DNA from: Nocardia jiangxiensis NBRC 101359
GTDB taxonomy: Bacteria > Actinomycetota > Actinomycetes > Mycobacteriales > Mycobacteriaceae
Assembly: GCF_000308615.1 (NCBI RefSeq)
Contig: NZ_BAGB01000047.1
Coordinates: 372,001-436,000 of the forward strand
Reading direction: 5' to 3'
DNA length: 64,000 bases
Shown here: in pieces, positions 43,817-52,366 of the stretch
Layout of the letters: each line of letters opens with the position of its first letter
How positions within the stretch are numbered: the first letter of the stretch is position 1
Notes under the pieces: model-generated
What the model was told of the DNA's origin: nothing
What the model saw: the letters and a program-made list of their open reading frames with translations, nothing else
Databases searched by the model: none
Made by a program: the position numbers and the translations under genes

Positions 43817-44599
43817 TTATTTCAACTTCTCCTTCATCTCGGCCAGATGCGCCAGAATCGGCATACCGGTATGGCTCAGCGCATTGCCGTGACCGGTCTG
43901 GTGGACATCGAATACCGATTGGATCGCCGCATAGAAACCCTGGATGTCGAGGGTCTGATTGACCGCGCGCTTGGCCTGTCGCAGCCCGAACGGCGGCATC
44001 GTGGCGATGTGCCGGGCCAGCACGGCGGTTTCGGAGTCCAGCTCCTCGCGCGGCACCACCTTGTTCACCATGCCCACCTGCTCGGCCTCCCGCGCGGTGA
44101 CCGGACGTCCGGTGAACAGGATCTCCTTGGCCTTGCGCGGCCCCAATTCCCAAGTGTGGCCGTGATATTCGACTCCGCCGATACCCATCAGCACCACCGG
44201 GTCGGAGAACAGCGCATCCTCGGCGGCCACGATCAGATCGCACGGCCAGCACAGCAGCAGCCCGCCGGAGATGCACCGCCCCTGCACCGCCGCGATCGAC
44301 GGCTTGGGGACGTTGCGCCAGCGCAGCGAATATTCCAGATACCGTCGCGCCTCGGTCGTGTAGATCATGTCGAGGGTGATCTTGTCCGGCCAGGGCCCGC
44401 CGCCGCGCAGATCGTGTCCGGAGGAGAAATGTTTACCCTCACCCCGCAATACGATCACCGTCACGTCCTCGTCGGCCGCCGCGCGCGTCCAGGCCTGATC
44501 GAGTTCGTCGAGCAGCTCCGGGTTCTGCGCATTGGCGACCTCGGGGCGATTCAGCGTTATGGTCGCGACCTTGTCGGCGACCTCGTAGCGGATCAACAA
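43817..44599 (-). CDS. Enoyl-CoA hydratase/isomerase (crotonase) family
   Basis: The 260-residue crotonase has NRPEVANAQN, HFSSGHDLRG for the first oxyanion strand and AVQGRCISGGLLLCWPCDLIVA for the second. The second glutamate position lies in VVLMGIGGVEYHGHTWELG, where the usual Glu is absent. The first glutamate is replaced in SGGLLL. It may carry out a reaction other than hydration. It begins at TTG with GAGGAG upstream and is the last gene of a minus-strand unit with an ACAD pair. Confidence 0.9.
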   Translation of the reverse strand: MLIRYEVADKVATITLNRPEVANAQNPELLDELDQAWTRAAADEDVTVIVLRGEGKHFSSGHDLRGGGPWPDKITLDMIYTTEARRYLEYSLRWRNVPKPSIAAVQGRCISGGLLLCWPCDLIVAAEDALFSDPVVLMGIGGVEYHGHTWELGPRKAKEILFTGRPVTAREAEQVGMVNKVVPREELDSETAVLARHIATMPPFGLRQAKRAVNQTLDIQGFYAAIQSVFDVHQTGHGNALSHTGMPILAHLAEMKEKLK

Positions 44600-44613
44600 T
44601 TCGGGCTCCTCAC

Positions 44614-45789
44614 CTATCGGGGGAGGCCGAGTACACGCTCGGCCACAATATTGCGCTGAATTTCCGAGGTGCCACCGGCGATGGTCCCGGCAAAACTGCG
44701 CACATACCGCTCGAACCAGCTGCTGACCATATTATCGTTGTTCAGCGGATTGAACGGCGCGGTCATCGCCGGATGGTCGAGTCCGTCGATCCCCTTGGCG
44801 TACAACGCCGAATCGGCCGCGCTCTGCACCGCCTCCGAACCCAGCAGTTTGAGCACCGACAGCGAGGCCACGTCCTGTTCACCGCGCGCCTCCCGGGCCA
44901 GCGCCGCCGAACCCAGCAGCCGCAGCGCCTGATTGTCCATCGCGAGCGTCGCGTAACGGTCCCGGTCCAGCGCCGTCTTCGGCCGGAAGTCCTCGAGCAG
45001 TTCCTGCAGCCGATCGGCGAAACTCAGCCACAACAGGGTGCGTTCGTGCCCGAGCGAGCCGTTGGCCACACCCCACCCGCCGTTCAGCGGGCCGACCAGA
45101 TTCTCCGCGGGCACCCGGACGTTCTCGAAGAAAACCTCGTTGAAGTCCAGATCGTGCGGACCGCAGATGGAGGCGAACGGCCGCCGGGTCAGACCGGGCG
45201 AATCGGTGGGGATCAGCAGGACGCTGATGCCCTTGTGCTTCGGCGCATCCGGATCGGTGCGCACGAAGGTCAGCAGCACATCGGCGTCGTGCGCACCCGA
45301 GGTCCACACCTTCTGCCCGTTGACCACGAACTCCTCGCCGTCGCGCACCGCCCGGGTGCGCAGTCCGGCCAGATCCGAGCCGGCGCCCGGTTCGCTCATT
45401 CCCAGCGCCGCGGTGATCTCCGCGCGCAGAATCCTTCGCGCCCAACGGGTCTTCTGCTCCTCGGTGCCGAAGGACAGCAGCGAGGCGGCGATGATGCCCA
45501 GGCCCTGCGGGTTGAAGCTGGGATAGATGCGGCGGTACGAGAGTTCCTGCAGATGGACGTACTGTTGCAGGATTCCGGCGTTGCGGCCGCCGAATTCGGG
45601 CGGGTTGCCGGGCAGCAGCCAGCCGTTGTCGAACAGCAGCCGCTGCCACTCGCGCGCCCAGGGCGGAACCTCGGCGCTGGAGATCGGCCGATCCGCCGCC
45701 GCGGCGACCTCGTCGGGCAGATTCTCGGCGAGGAAGGCGGCGAATTCGGCCCGGAATTCCTCGACCTCGGGGTCAAAACTCAGTTGCAC
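44614..45789 (-). CDS. Acyl-CoA dehydrogenase, catalytic-glutamate subunit of a split pair
   Basis: The 391-residue protein has MSEPGAGSDLAGLRT, VVNGQKVWTSGA, LGHERTLLW with the helix-G glutamate, and IAGGTSEIQRNIVAERVLGL. The FAD-binding RxQFG helix is replaced by an unrelated stretch (RDRYATLAMDNQALRLLGS). The partner upstream carries RxQFG. The genes overlap by 17 bp. The pair should form an alpha2beta2 dehydrogenase. It starts at GTG with GAGGAG upstream. Confidence 0.9.
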   Translation of the reverse strand: MQLSFDPEVEEFRAEFAAFLAENLPDEVAAAADRPISSAEVPPWAREWQRLLFDNGWLLPGNPPEFGGRNAGILQQYVHLQELSYRRIYPSFNPQGLGIIAASLLSFGTEEQKTRWARRILRAEITAALGMSEPGAGSDLAGLRTRAVRDGEEFVVNGQKVWTSGAHDADVLLTFVRTDPDAPKHKGISVLLIPTDSPGLTRRPFASICGPHDLDFNEVFFENVRVPAENLVGPLNGGWGVANGSLGHERTLLWLSFADRLQELLEDFRPKTALDRDRYATLAMDNQALRLLGSAALAREARGEQDVASLSVLKLLGSEAVQSAADSALYAKGIDGLDHPAMTAPFNPLNNDNMVSSWFERYVRSFAGTIAGGTSEIQRNIVAERVLGLPR

Positions 45790-46771
45790 GGTACTCCTCG
45801 GCGATCAGTGCGCGGTGCTCGGCGGCGCCGCCGAGCAGCAGCTCGCCGGACTTGGCCCGTTTGAGCGCGAACTGCAGGTCGTTCTCCCAGGTGAAACTCA
45901 TCGCTCCGAACAGCTGCATGCCGTGGCGGAACACCAGCGCCTGACACTCCCCCGCGGCGGCCTTGGCCATGGCCGCGGCCAGCCGCCTGCGCGGATCGTC
46001 CTCACGGATGGTCAGCGCCGCGAAATAGGCCAGGGCACGGGCTCTTTCGATGGCGATGTGCATATCGGCGGCCTTGTGCTTGACAGCCTGGAACGAACCG
46101 ATCGGCACCCCGAACTGCTCGCGGGTGCGCACATGGTCGAGCACCAGATCCAGGACGCGCCGGCACGCACCGACCATGGTCAGGGCCATCCCGGTCAACG
46201 CCACGTGACGGGCGCGCTCGGTGTCGGAACGCAGATAGTTCTCCTCCCGCACCCGCACACCGACCAGACTCACCTCACCGACGTGCAGTACGGGATCGAA
46301 CACCATGCTGCGACGGGTACTGGCCTCGGCGGCGGGCACCACGAACACCCCGGCCTCGGTCACCACCGCGAACCGCTCGGCCCGATCACCGTCCAGCACG
46401 TGCCGCGCGGTCCCGGTGAGCACCCATCCCCCGGCGTCGCGGAAGGCGGTGATCCCGTCGTAGATCGCCGTGCCGGAGACTTCCGGCTGTGCGAAATACG
46501 GTGCCAGCGGCACGAATTGGGTCATGGTGGACAGATACGGGGTCGGATCGGTGGCGTATCCCAGCTCCTCGAGCACGATACCCAGCTCGACCATCGCCGC
46601 CGGATCGGTCAACTCGGTCCACCCGTGGCCGATGTAGTTGCGCCACAACGCATCACTATCGGCCCCCTTGTCGGCGATCTCCCGAATCAGCGCCGGGGGG
46701 CACTGTTTGGCCAGCACCTCACGCACCGTGTCGTGCCACAGCCGCTGGTCGGAGTCGAACTCCAAAAGCAT
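45773..46771 (-). CDS. Acyl-CoA dehydrogenase-like, FAD-binding subunit of the split pair
   Basis: The 332-residue protein has TREQFGVPIGSFQAVKHKAAD, the FAD-contacting segment, and FGAMSFTWENDLQFALKRA near the end. Its middle domain is shortened and lacks the usual glutamate at helix G, where GACRRVLDL is read. It is first in the minus-strand unit and follows the operator at 46868. ATG 46771 has TAAGGAGG upstream. Confidence 0.88.
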   Translation of the reverse strand: MLLEFDSDQRLWHDTVREVLAKQCPPALIREIADKGADSDALWRNYIGHGWTELTDPAAMVELGIVLEELGYATDPTPYLSTMTQFVPLAPYFAQPEVSGTAIYDGITAFRDAGGWVLTGTARHVLDGDRAERFAVVTEAGVFVVPAAEASTRRSMVFDPVLHVGEVSLVGVRVREENYLRSDTERARHVALTGMALTMVGACRRVLDLVLDHVRTREQFGVPIGSFQAVKHKAADMHIAIERARALAYFAALTIREDDPRRRLAAAMAKAAAGECQALVFRHGMQLFGAMSFTWENDLQFALKRAKSGELLLGGAAEHRALIAEEYRATEF

Positions 46772-46867
46772 CGCGGACAGCCTCCTTACCGAGGAGATTC
46801 TTCGCGGGCAGGGCGCCGATGCGAGCCCACGCTCGATCGACGGCCCCGCTCGCCATCTTTGTCTAGC

Positions 46868-46882
46868 GAGAATATCATTCTC
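46868..46882. promoter_or_regulatory. GAGAAT-N3-ATTCTC operator, copy 6
   Basis: The perfect palindrome GAGAAT-ATC-ATTCTC extends to a 19-bp palindrome at 46866-46884 (GCGAGAAT...ATTCTCGC). It lies in the divergent gap between the ACAD unit and the TetR gene and can control both. Confidence 0.88.
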
Positions 46883-47004
46883 GCTCAGTGGAAGTAATAG
46901 TCTCCGCTATGTCGACAAACACGCCACCCAGCAACCCGATGGAAACACGTTCTCCGGTACAGTGCAGTCATGTTCTCTTCACATAACCGAGGAGCAGTGA
47001 GCCC

Positions 47005-47073
47005 GTGAGCAAGCGCGCGAGCACACCGACGACACAGCCGTGGGCGTCCGACGCCGACGAGGTGACACTGTGA
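47005..47073 (+). CDS. 22-residue leader ORF before the TetR gene
   Basis: A GTG preceded by GAGGAG at 46989-46994 opens a 22-codon ORF (MSKRASTPTTQPWASDADEVTL). It ends in a GTGA overlap with the TetR start at 47070. It may be a translated leader that couples regulator synthesis, or a chance ORF. Confidence 0.4.
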   Translation: MSKRASTPTTQPWASDADEVTL

Positions 47074-47723
47074 GCAGCCCCAGCGAAGAGCCCGCCTGGA
47101 AGCAGCGCGCGGTCGAGCGCTCGCTGCGCACCGCCAAGTTGCGCGCCGAGCAGCGCGTACAGCGGTTCCTGGATGCCGCCCAGGCGATCATCACCGAGAA
47201 GGGCACCACCGACTTCACGGTCCAGGAGGTCGTGGACCGGTCCCGGCAGTCGCTGCGCAGTTTCTATCTGCAGTTCGACGGTAAACACGAGCTGCTGCTG
47301 GCACTGTTCGAGGATGCGTTGAACCGCACAGCCGATCAGCTGCGCGCCGCCGCGGATGCCAAGAGCGATCCGCTGGAGCAGTTGCAGGTCACCGTCGAGT
47401 TGCTGTACGAGCTGTGCCGTCCCGATCCGAATGCCCAGCGCCCGCTGTTCACCGACTTCGCGCCACAGTTGCTGGTCTCGCATCCCGCTCAGGTCAAGGT
47501 CGCGCACGCGCCGGTGTTGGCACTGTTCACCGAACTGATGGAGCAGGCGCAGGAGGCCAAGCAACTGCGCAGCGACGCCAATCCGCGCCGCGTGGCGGCC
47601 ATGGTGATGCAGACGGTGATGTTCACCGCGCAGTCCAACGGCGGCACCGACGAGGAGACCACGCACCCGATCAGCGCGAGCGAGGTCTGGAGCTTCTGCG
47701 CCCACGGCTTCGCCCGTAAATGA
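47070..47723 (+). CDS. TetR-family regulator, candidate master regulator of the island
   Basis: The 217-residue protein has a TetR DNA-binding domain: AEQRVQRFLDAAQAIITEKG, then FTVQEVVDRSRQSLRSFYLQFDGKHELLLALFE, with Ser-Arg-Gln-Ser in the recognition helix. The ligand-binding part is of normal length. Perfect palindrome operators lie before it (46868) and across its stop codon (47722). Bound TetR could therefore repress itself, the ACAD unit and the thioesterase gene. The ligand could be a CoA thioester of the pathway. GTG 47070 is used; a GTG at 47040 in the same frame is an alternative. Confidence 0.9.
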   Translation: MSSPSEEPAWKQRAVERSLRTAKLRAEQRVQRFLDAAQAIITEKGTTDFTVQEVVDRSRQSLRSFYLQFDGKHELLLALFEDALNRTADQLRAAADAKSDPLEQLQVTVELLYELCRPDPNAQRPLFTDFAPQLLVSHPAQVKVAHAPVLALFTELMEQAQEAKQLRSDANPRRVAAMVMQTVMFTAQSNGGTDEETTHPISASEVWSFCAHGFARK

Positions 47724-47736
47724 GAATCTTATTCTC
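47722..47736. promoter_or_regulatory. GAGAAT-N3-ATTCTC operator, copy 7
   Basis: The perfect palindrome GAGAAT-CTT-ATTCTC (extended TGAGAAT...ATTCTCA) overlaps the last two bases of the TetR stop codon and stands 33 bp before the thioesterase start. Confidence 0.88.
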
Positions 47737-47768
47737 AATCTTCGAGAGTTTCACTTACACTCGGGTGC

Positions 47769-48602
47769 ATGCCCGACCTGTGGAGTGATCTTCTCGCCTG
47801 CCTCGAACTGTCGACCCGGTCGTCCCTCGACGACGAGAACGTCTTCGAGGGCACCAACCAGCAGCTGGAGTACTACCGCGTGTTCGGTGGGCAGCTACTG
47901 GGCCAGTTCGTCCGCGCGGCCGCGCTGAGCTGTCCACACAAGTCGGTCAAATCGGTGCACGCCCTGTTCGCACGGGAGGGCCGCACCGACGAGCCGATCC
48001 GGTACCGGGTGCGCCGGCATCATGAGGGCCGCTCGTTCGCCACGGTGAGCATCGTCGCCGAGCAGGACTCCGGAGTCGCGGCCACCGCCTCACTCTCGCT
48101 GCACGCGCCCGAGGAGGGCCCGGAGCGGCAGAGCGTGCCCGCGCCCGCCGCACTGCTGGGTGACGAGCACAAGGTGGAGTGGGGTCTGCTGCCGTGGGAG
48201 ACCCGCTCGGCCGCCGATCTGGACGACTCCGCCTCCGGGCCACCGGCATTCGAGTTCTGGATGCGCACGCCGCAGGTGTCCCCGGACCTCGCCCCGGCGA
48301 TCCTGGCCTACGCCACCGACCTGAATCTGATCGGCACGGCCCTGCGTCCACTGGAGGGAATTCGCCAGAGCGGCAACGGAACCGCCTTCCGTTCCGCGGT
48401 CACCTCGCACAGCCTGTGGTTCCACCGGGCGTTCCGCACCGACGAATGGCTGCTGCTGCGCCAGGACAGTCCGATCATGTCCGGTGGCCGGTGTTTCGGC
48501 CGCGGCGATGTGCTCACCGAGGATGGGCAGCTGGTCGCCTCCTACGCGCAGGAGGCCATGGTGCGCTTCCCGCAACCGGACGCCGAGTCGGCGGTGAAGT
48601 GA
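47769..48602 (+). CDS. tesB: Acyl-CoA thioesterase II (TesB-like)
   Basis: The 277-residue protein has VFGGQLLGQFVRAA, a hallmark of TesB, and RHHEGRSFATVSIVAEQ. The second hotdog half has SHSLWFHRAFRTDEWLLLRQDSP and ends GQLVASYAQEAMVR. It hydrolyses acyl-CoA to acid and CoA. The order behind an operator of the island suggests it frees CoA from dead-end thioesters. It is more canonical than the TesB-like protein at 11588. The next gene begins 3 bp after its stop. Confidence 0.93.
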   Translation: MPDLWSDLLACLELSTRSSLDDENVFEGTNQQLEYYRVFGGQLLGQFVRAAALSCPHKSVKSVHALFAREGRTDEPIRYRVRRHHEGRSFATVSIVAEQDSGVAATASLSLHAPEEGPERQSVPAPAALLGDEHKVEWGLLPWETRSAADLDDSASGPPAFEFWMRTPQVSPDLAPAILAYATDLNLIGTALRPLEGIRQSGNGTAFRSAVTSHSLWFHRAFRTDEWLLLRQDSPIMSGGRCFGRGDVLTEDGQLVASYAQEAMVRFPQPDAESAVK

Positions 48603-48605
48603 ATT

Positions 48606-49685
48606 ATGGATCCGAATACGTTGTTGGACAATACTTCTCAGCGCGATCCGGCCAAGCCCCGCTACCGGGTGGTGCAGTGGGCGACCGGCACGATCGGCAC
48701 CCGTGCGCTGCGCGGCGTGATCGAACATCCGGATCTGGAACTCGTCGGGCTGCTGGTGCACTCGCCCGACAAGGCCGGGCGGGATGCGGGCGAACTGTGC
48801 GGACTGCCGCCGACCGGCGTTCTCGCGACCGACGACATCGAGCGAATCATCGATCTGGACGCGGACTGCGTGCTCTACATGCCGCTGATCTTCGACGGTG
48901 ACACCGTGGTCCGGCTGCTCACCGCGGGCTCGAATGTGGTGACCACCTGCGGCGCCTTCCACCATCCCGCGAGTATGGATCCCGCACTGCGCCACCAGGT
49001 GCAACACGCCTGCGGTTTGGGACGGTCCTCGGTGCACAGCACCGGGAGCAGTCCCGGATTCATCAGCGAGGCAGTACCGCTCGTGCTGTCCTCGATTCAG
49101 CGTCGCCTGGACCGGCTGGCGATCGACGAGTACGCCGATCTGTCCCAACGGGATTCGGCGGCCATGCTGTTCGACATCATGGGCTTCGGCCGACCGCCGA
49201 CGGAATTCGATCCCGCCCGAGCCGAATACCTCGCCGCGAGCTTCGGCCCGTCGCTGCGCCTGGTCGGCGATGCGCTGAACCTGCCGGTGGACTCGCTCAC
49301 CGCACACGGCGAGGTCGCCACCGCGCGCGAGAGGTTCAGCATCGCCGCGGGCACGATCGAGCAGGGAACCGTTGCGGCACAACGCACCACGATCACCGGG
49401 CTGGTCGGCGGCCGACCGCTGCTGAGTTTCCGGGCCACCTGGTATTGCGGCAAGGACATCGAACCCGCCTGGGACCTGCACGACACCGGCTGGCACATCT
49501 CGGTCGACGGCGACGCCCCGCTCGAGGTCACGCTCCACTTCCCGGTCCCCCTGGACCGCATGGCCGAGATCTCCCCCGCCTACACCGCCAATCGCGCGGT
49601 GAACGCCGTCCCTGCTGTGTGTGCGGCCGAGCCCGGCATCCGCACCACATTGGACCTACCGCACATCATCACGACACTGGCCTGA
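48606..49685 (+). CDS. NAD(P)H-dependent dehydrogenase, DapB/2,4-diaminopentanoate dehydrogenase-like
   Basis: The 359-residue protein has a Rossmann start (YRVVQWATGTIGTRALRGVIEHP) and GLLVHSPDKAGRDAGELCG, followed by ADCVLYMPL and VVTTCGAFHHP. This pattern is seen in a large actinobacterial family named after dihydrodipicolinate reductase whose real substrates are mostly unknown. STGSSPGFISEAVPLVL follows. It is probably co-transcribed with the thioesterase, since only 3 bp separate the two genes. Confidence 0.85.
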   Translation: MDPNTLLDNTSQRDPAKPRYRVVQWATGTIGTRALRGVIEHPDLELVGLLVHSPDKAGRDAGELCGLPPTGVLATDDIERIIDLDADCVLYMPLIFDGDTVVRLLTAGSNVVTTCGAFHHPASMDPALRHQVQHACGLGRSSVHSTGSSPGFISEAVPLVLSSIQRRLDRLAIDEYADLSQRDSAAMLFDIMGFGRPPTEFDPARAEYLAASFGPSLRLVGDALNLPVDSLTAHGEVATARERFSIAAGTIEQGTVAAQRTTITGLVGGRPLLSFRATWYCGKDIEPAWDLHDTGWHISVDGDAPLEVTLHFPVPLDRMAEISPAYTANRAVNAVPAVCAAEPGIRTTLDLPHIITTLA

Positions 49686-49739
49686 GCCTCACGAAACTGG
49701 ACTGAGCGCCGATTCGACTGCGGCGCAGTGTCCTACACA

Positions 49740-50083
49740 TCAGATGGCCGTAATGCTCACTGCCCGTGCATAACTCGCTGTCATCACGAGTGGCGACCCG
49801 CCGACTGGCTCGCCGACCTGGACGCGGGCGATCACGGTTACGTTTGGGCACAGAGCAATTCGGATCTGTCGGCGTAGGGGGTGCGGTCCGGGAGCGAGGT
49901 CAGGCCGCCGGAGGAGGCGGTGTTGAGGATGTGTCCGGCGCCCCGGGCGATCAGCAGCGGCGCGAAAGCCTTGACGCCGTGGATGACTCCGAGCATCTTG
50001 ATGCCGATCATGCGCTGCCAGGTGCGCGCGTCCTGCTCCCACATCGGGGCCGCAGGGCAGACGACTCCGGCGTTGTTGTACAC
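49740..50083 (-). pseudogene. SDR-family relic
   Basis: From about 50083 the minus strand reads YNNAGVVCPAAPMWEQDARTWQRMIGIKMLGVIHGVKAFAPLLIARGAGHILNTASSGG, the middle of an SDR from the NNAG motif to the serine strand. The Rossmann start is missing, and after PYAD the frame loses likeness. It is a fragment. The 49686-49739 region before it has nothing visible. Confidence 0.65.
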
Positions 50084-50136
50084 ATCATTCTCGCGCCGGT
50101 GAACAGCGCCGCCGCCGAATCGAAGGTCTTGCTTTC

Positions 50137-50156
50137 GCTATATCTTACGATATAGC
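50137..50156. promoter_or_regulatory. PadR-type palindrome before the PadR gene
   Basis: GCTATATC-TTAC-GATATAGC is a perfect 8-bp inverted repeat with 4-base spacing, ending 8 bp before the GTG start of the PadR gene. AT-rich palindromes of this kind are common PadR operators, so self-control is likely. Confidence 0.75.
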
Positions 50157-50164
50157 TTGAGAGC

Positions 50165-50740
50165 GTGAGTCCACGACGACCTCCTATTCCAGGCGGCATC
50201 GGCCCGGGTCCGGGGCGGTTCTTCGGGCCCGGTGAGCTGCGGCTGGCATTGCTCGCGCTCATCTCCGAGCAGCCCGGCCACGGCTACGAACTGATGTCCC
50301 GGCTGGAGGATCGCTGCCGCGGCGCGTATCGCCCGAGCGCGGGCGCGGTCTACCCCACCCTCCAGCAGCTGGAGGACGAGGGTCTGGCCACGCTCGAGAT
50401 CGACAGCGGCAGAAAGGTTTTCCACATCACCGCTGCGGGCCGAACCGAGGTGGACGCACACGGCGAGACCGTGGAACAGATCTGGGACCGCGCCACCGAA
50501 CGCGGTGAGTGGGGTATGTTCCGCGATCCCGAGGCCGCCGAGATCGTCGGCCCCGCACTGCGTCTGTTCAAGACCGCGGTCTCGGTGATCGTGCACTCAC
50601 ACGGCGACCCGGAGGTCGTCGACCGGGTCCGGGCGGTCCTGACCGAGGCCACCGGCGAGCTCCGGCAGCTGAAAACCGAGATCAAACACGCACACCGGGC
50701 TCATCATCAGCAGCGGCGTCGCGGCCGACGCACCGAGTGA
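50165..50740 (+). CDS. PadR-family transcriptional regulator
   Basis: The 191-residue protein has a winged helix with LRLALLALISEQPGHGYELMSRLEDRC, then SAGAVYPTLQQLEDEGLATLE, the defining PadR pattern. A C-terminal coiled part ends HRAHHQQRRRGRRTE. The N-terminus has a Pro/Gly-rich stretch. It is followed 28 bp later by a siderophore-interacting flavoprotein and probably controls it. Start is GTG 50165. Confidence 0.92.
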   Translation: MSPRRPPIPGGIGPGPGRFFGPGELRLALLALISEQPGHGYELMSRLEDRCRGAYRPSAGAVYPTLQQLEDEGLATLEIDSGRKVFHITAAGRTEVDAHGETVEQIWDRATERGEWGMFRDPEAAEIVGPALRLFKTAVSVIVHSHGDPEVVDRVRAVLTEATGELRQLKTEIKHAHRAHHQQRRRGRRTE

Positions 50741-50768
50741 TCGCATCTCCCGATACGAAGGTATTCCC

Positions 50769-51569
50769 ATGGCGCACAACGACACTCCCGCGCACACGAC
50801 CATCGCCGAGGCGACCCCGCCGACCGGCTCGCCCCGCGGCCTGCGGAACCGCCTGATGGACCGCTTCTTCCTGGAGGGCCAGGTCCTCGAGACCGAGCAG
50901 ATCGCCGCGCGCATGCGCCGCATCCGCATCGGCGGACCGGCCCTGCGCGGGCTGAATTGGTCCCCGGGACAGCAGATCCGGATCGCGACCGGCGATCCGG
51001 ACGCCGAGGGCATCATGGGCCGCATCGGTGATCTGCGCACCTATTCGGTCTGGCACTACGATCCGGACGCCGCCGAGATCCACATCTGCGTCATGGATCA
51101 CGGCGAGGGCCCCGGAGCCACCTGGGGCCGCGAGGCCGAACCCGGTCTCGCCGTTCGCTTCCGCGGCCCCGAGGGCTCGTTCACCCTGCGCCCGGACGCT
51201 CCGTACCACCTGTTCGCCGGGGAGGAGACCGCCTCGGCCGCCTTCGGGCCGATGTTGCGCGCGGTCCCCGGCCATGTCCCGGTCTACGGCGCGATCGAAA
51301 GCGCCACCGAGACCGACCGGCTCCCCCTGCACCGCGCCGTGGCCCTGACCCGCCCGCTGCGCGGCACCGCCTCGGCCGCCCGGTCGCAGACGCTGCTCGA
51401 CGCGGTCCGCGCCATCGACCTCCCGGCCGAACCCGGTATCGCCTATCTCGCCGGGGAGGCCCGCACCATCCAGATGATCGCCGGATATCTTGTCCGCGAA
51501 CGGCATTGGCCTCGTCGGGCGGTGGTCACCAAGCCGTTCTGGACGCCCGGCAAGCGCGGTATGGACTGA
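50769..51569 (+). CDS. Siderophore-interacting protein (ferric-siderophore reductase)
   Basis: The 266-residue protein is of the SIP/ViuB family. The N-terminal FAD-binding domain has RIGDLRTYSVWHYDP, and the C-terminal NAD(P)-type half has YHLFAGEETASAAFGPML and ends KPFWTPGKRGMD, typical of the family. It reduces ferric siderophores in the cytoplasm to free iron. PadR-SIP pairing is common in actinobacteria. It likely stands outside the catabolic regulon. Confidence 0.93.
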   Translation: MAHNDTPAHTTIAEATPPTGSPRGLRNRLMDRFFLEGQVLETEQIAARMRRIRIGGPALRGLNWSPGQQIRIATGDPDAEGIMGRIGDLRTYSVWHYDPDAAEIHICVMDHGEGPGATWGREAEPGLAVRFRGPEGSFTLRPDAPYHLFAGEETASAAFGPMLRAVPGHVPVYGAIESATETDRLPLHRAVALTRPLRGTASAARSQTLLDAVRAIDLPAEPGIAYLAGEARTIQMIAGYLVRERHWPRRAVVTKPFWTPGKRGMD

Positions 51570-51597
51570 CCGGACCACGCCGACCGAGCGCCTCGAC

Positions 51598-52365
51598 TCA
51601 GCGTTTGGCAGCGGTGAGCCTGGCGATATTGGCCCGGAAATCCTCGCTCTGGAACGTCAGATCCTCTGCGGTGAGGGCGAAATCGAGAGTTTGCAACACC
51701 GTGTGCTCGAGCTGCAAGTTGAACAGGCGTTTGGTACTCTCCACCGCCTGCTGCGGCAGTTCGAGAATGCGCTGCGCGCAGGCCAGGGCCTCGGCGACCG
51801 GATCGGCGACGACGTGGTTGGCCAGACCCATCTCGCGGGCCCGCTCGGCGGGGATGCGCGCGCCGGTGATGGCGTACTCCTTGGCCAGCAGCATGCTGGT
51901 GTGCAGCGGCCAGGTCAGCGGGCCACCGTCGGCGGCGACCAGACCGACCTGCACGTGCGGATCGGCCAGGTACGCGGTCTCGGCGATGTAGACCAGATCG
52001 CTCAGCGCGACCAGGCTGCAACCCAATCCGACGGCGGGCCCGTTCACCGCGGCGATCACCGGAATCCGGCAGCGTGCCAACCCCAGCACGATGTCGCGGC
52101 CGTCGGCGATGGACTTCGCGCGCAACTCGCGGTCGTTGCTCAACTCGTCGAGATAGCTGAAATCCCCGCCCGCGGAGAACGCGCGCCCGGCGCCGGTCAG
52201 CACGGCCACTCGCGCGGTGGGATCCGCGCTCAGCCGCGGCCAGAGCCGGGCGAGGCCCGAATGCAGCGAATCGTTGACCGCGTTGAGCGCATCGGGACGG
52301 TTGAGGGTGATGATCCGGACCGGCCCCTCGGCCCGGACGTCGATTTCGGCGGGCATGTCGTACAT
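51598..52365 (-). CDS. Enoyl-CoA hydratase/isomerase (crotonase) family
   Basis: The 255-residue crotonase has NRPDALNAVN, AFSAGGDFSYL for the first oxyanion strand and AVNGPAVGLGCSLVALSDLVY for the second. The usual glutamate positions read LGCSL and VGLVAADGG, without Glu. ATG 52365 with GGGAG upstream begins MYDMPAE. It is the last gene of the ligase-ACAD unit (51598-55758). Confidence 0.92.
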   Translation of the reverse strand: MYDMPAEIDVRAEGPVRIITLNRPDALNAVNDSLHSGLARLWPRLSADPTARVAVLTGAGRAFSAGGDFSYLDELSNDRELRAKSIADGRDIVLGLARCRIPVIAAVNGPAVGLGCSLVALSDLVYIAETAYLADPHVQVGLVAADGGPLTWPLHTSMLLAKEYAITGARIPAERAREMGLANHVVADPVAEALACAQRILELPQQAVESTKRLFNLQLEHTVLQTLDFALTAEDLTFQSEDFRANIARLTAAKR

Positions 52366-52366
52366 G

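Noticed and set aside
51755..51769. GAGAAT in the crotonase gene, and similar single ATTCTC or GAGAAT words near 14181, 24217, 50089, 54360 and 59913
   Set aside because: Each is a single half-site with no matching second half at 3-base spacing. Most lie in coding sequence.
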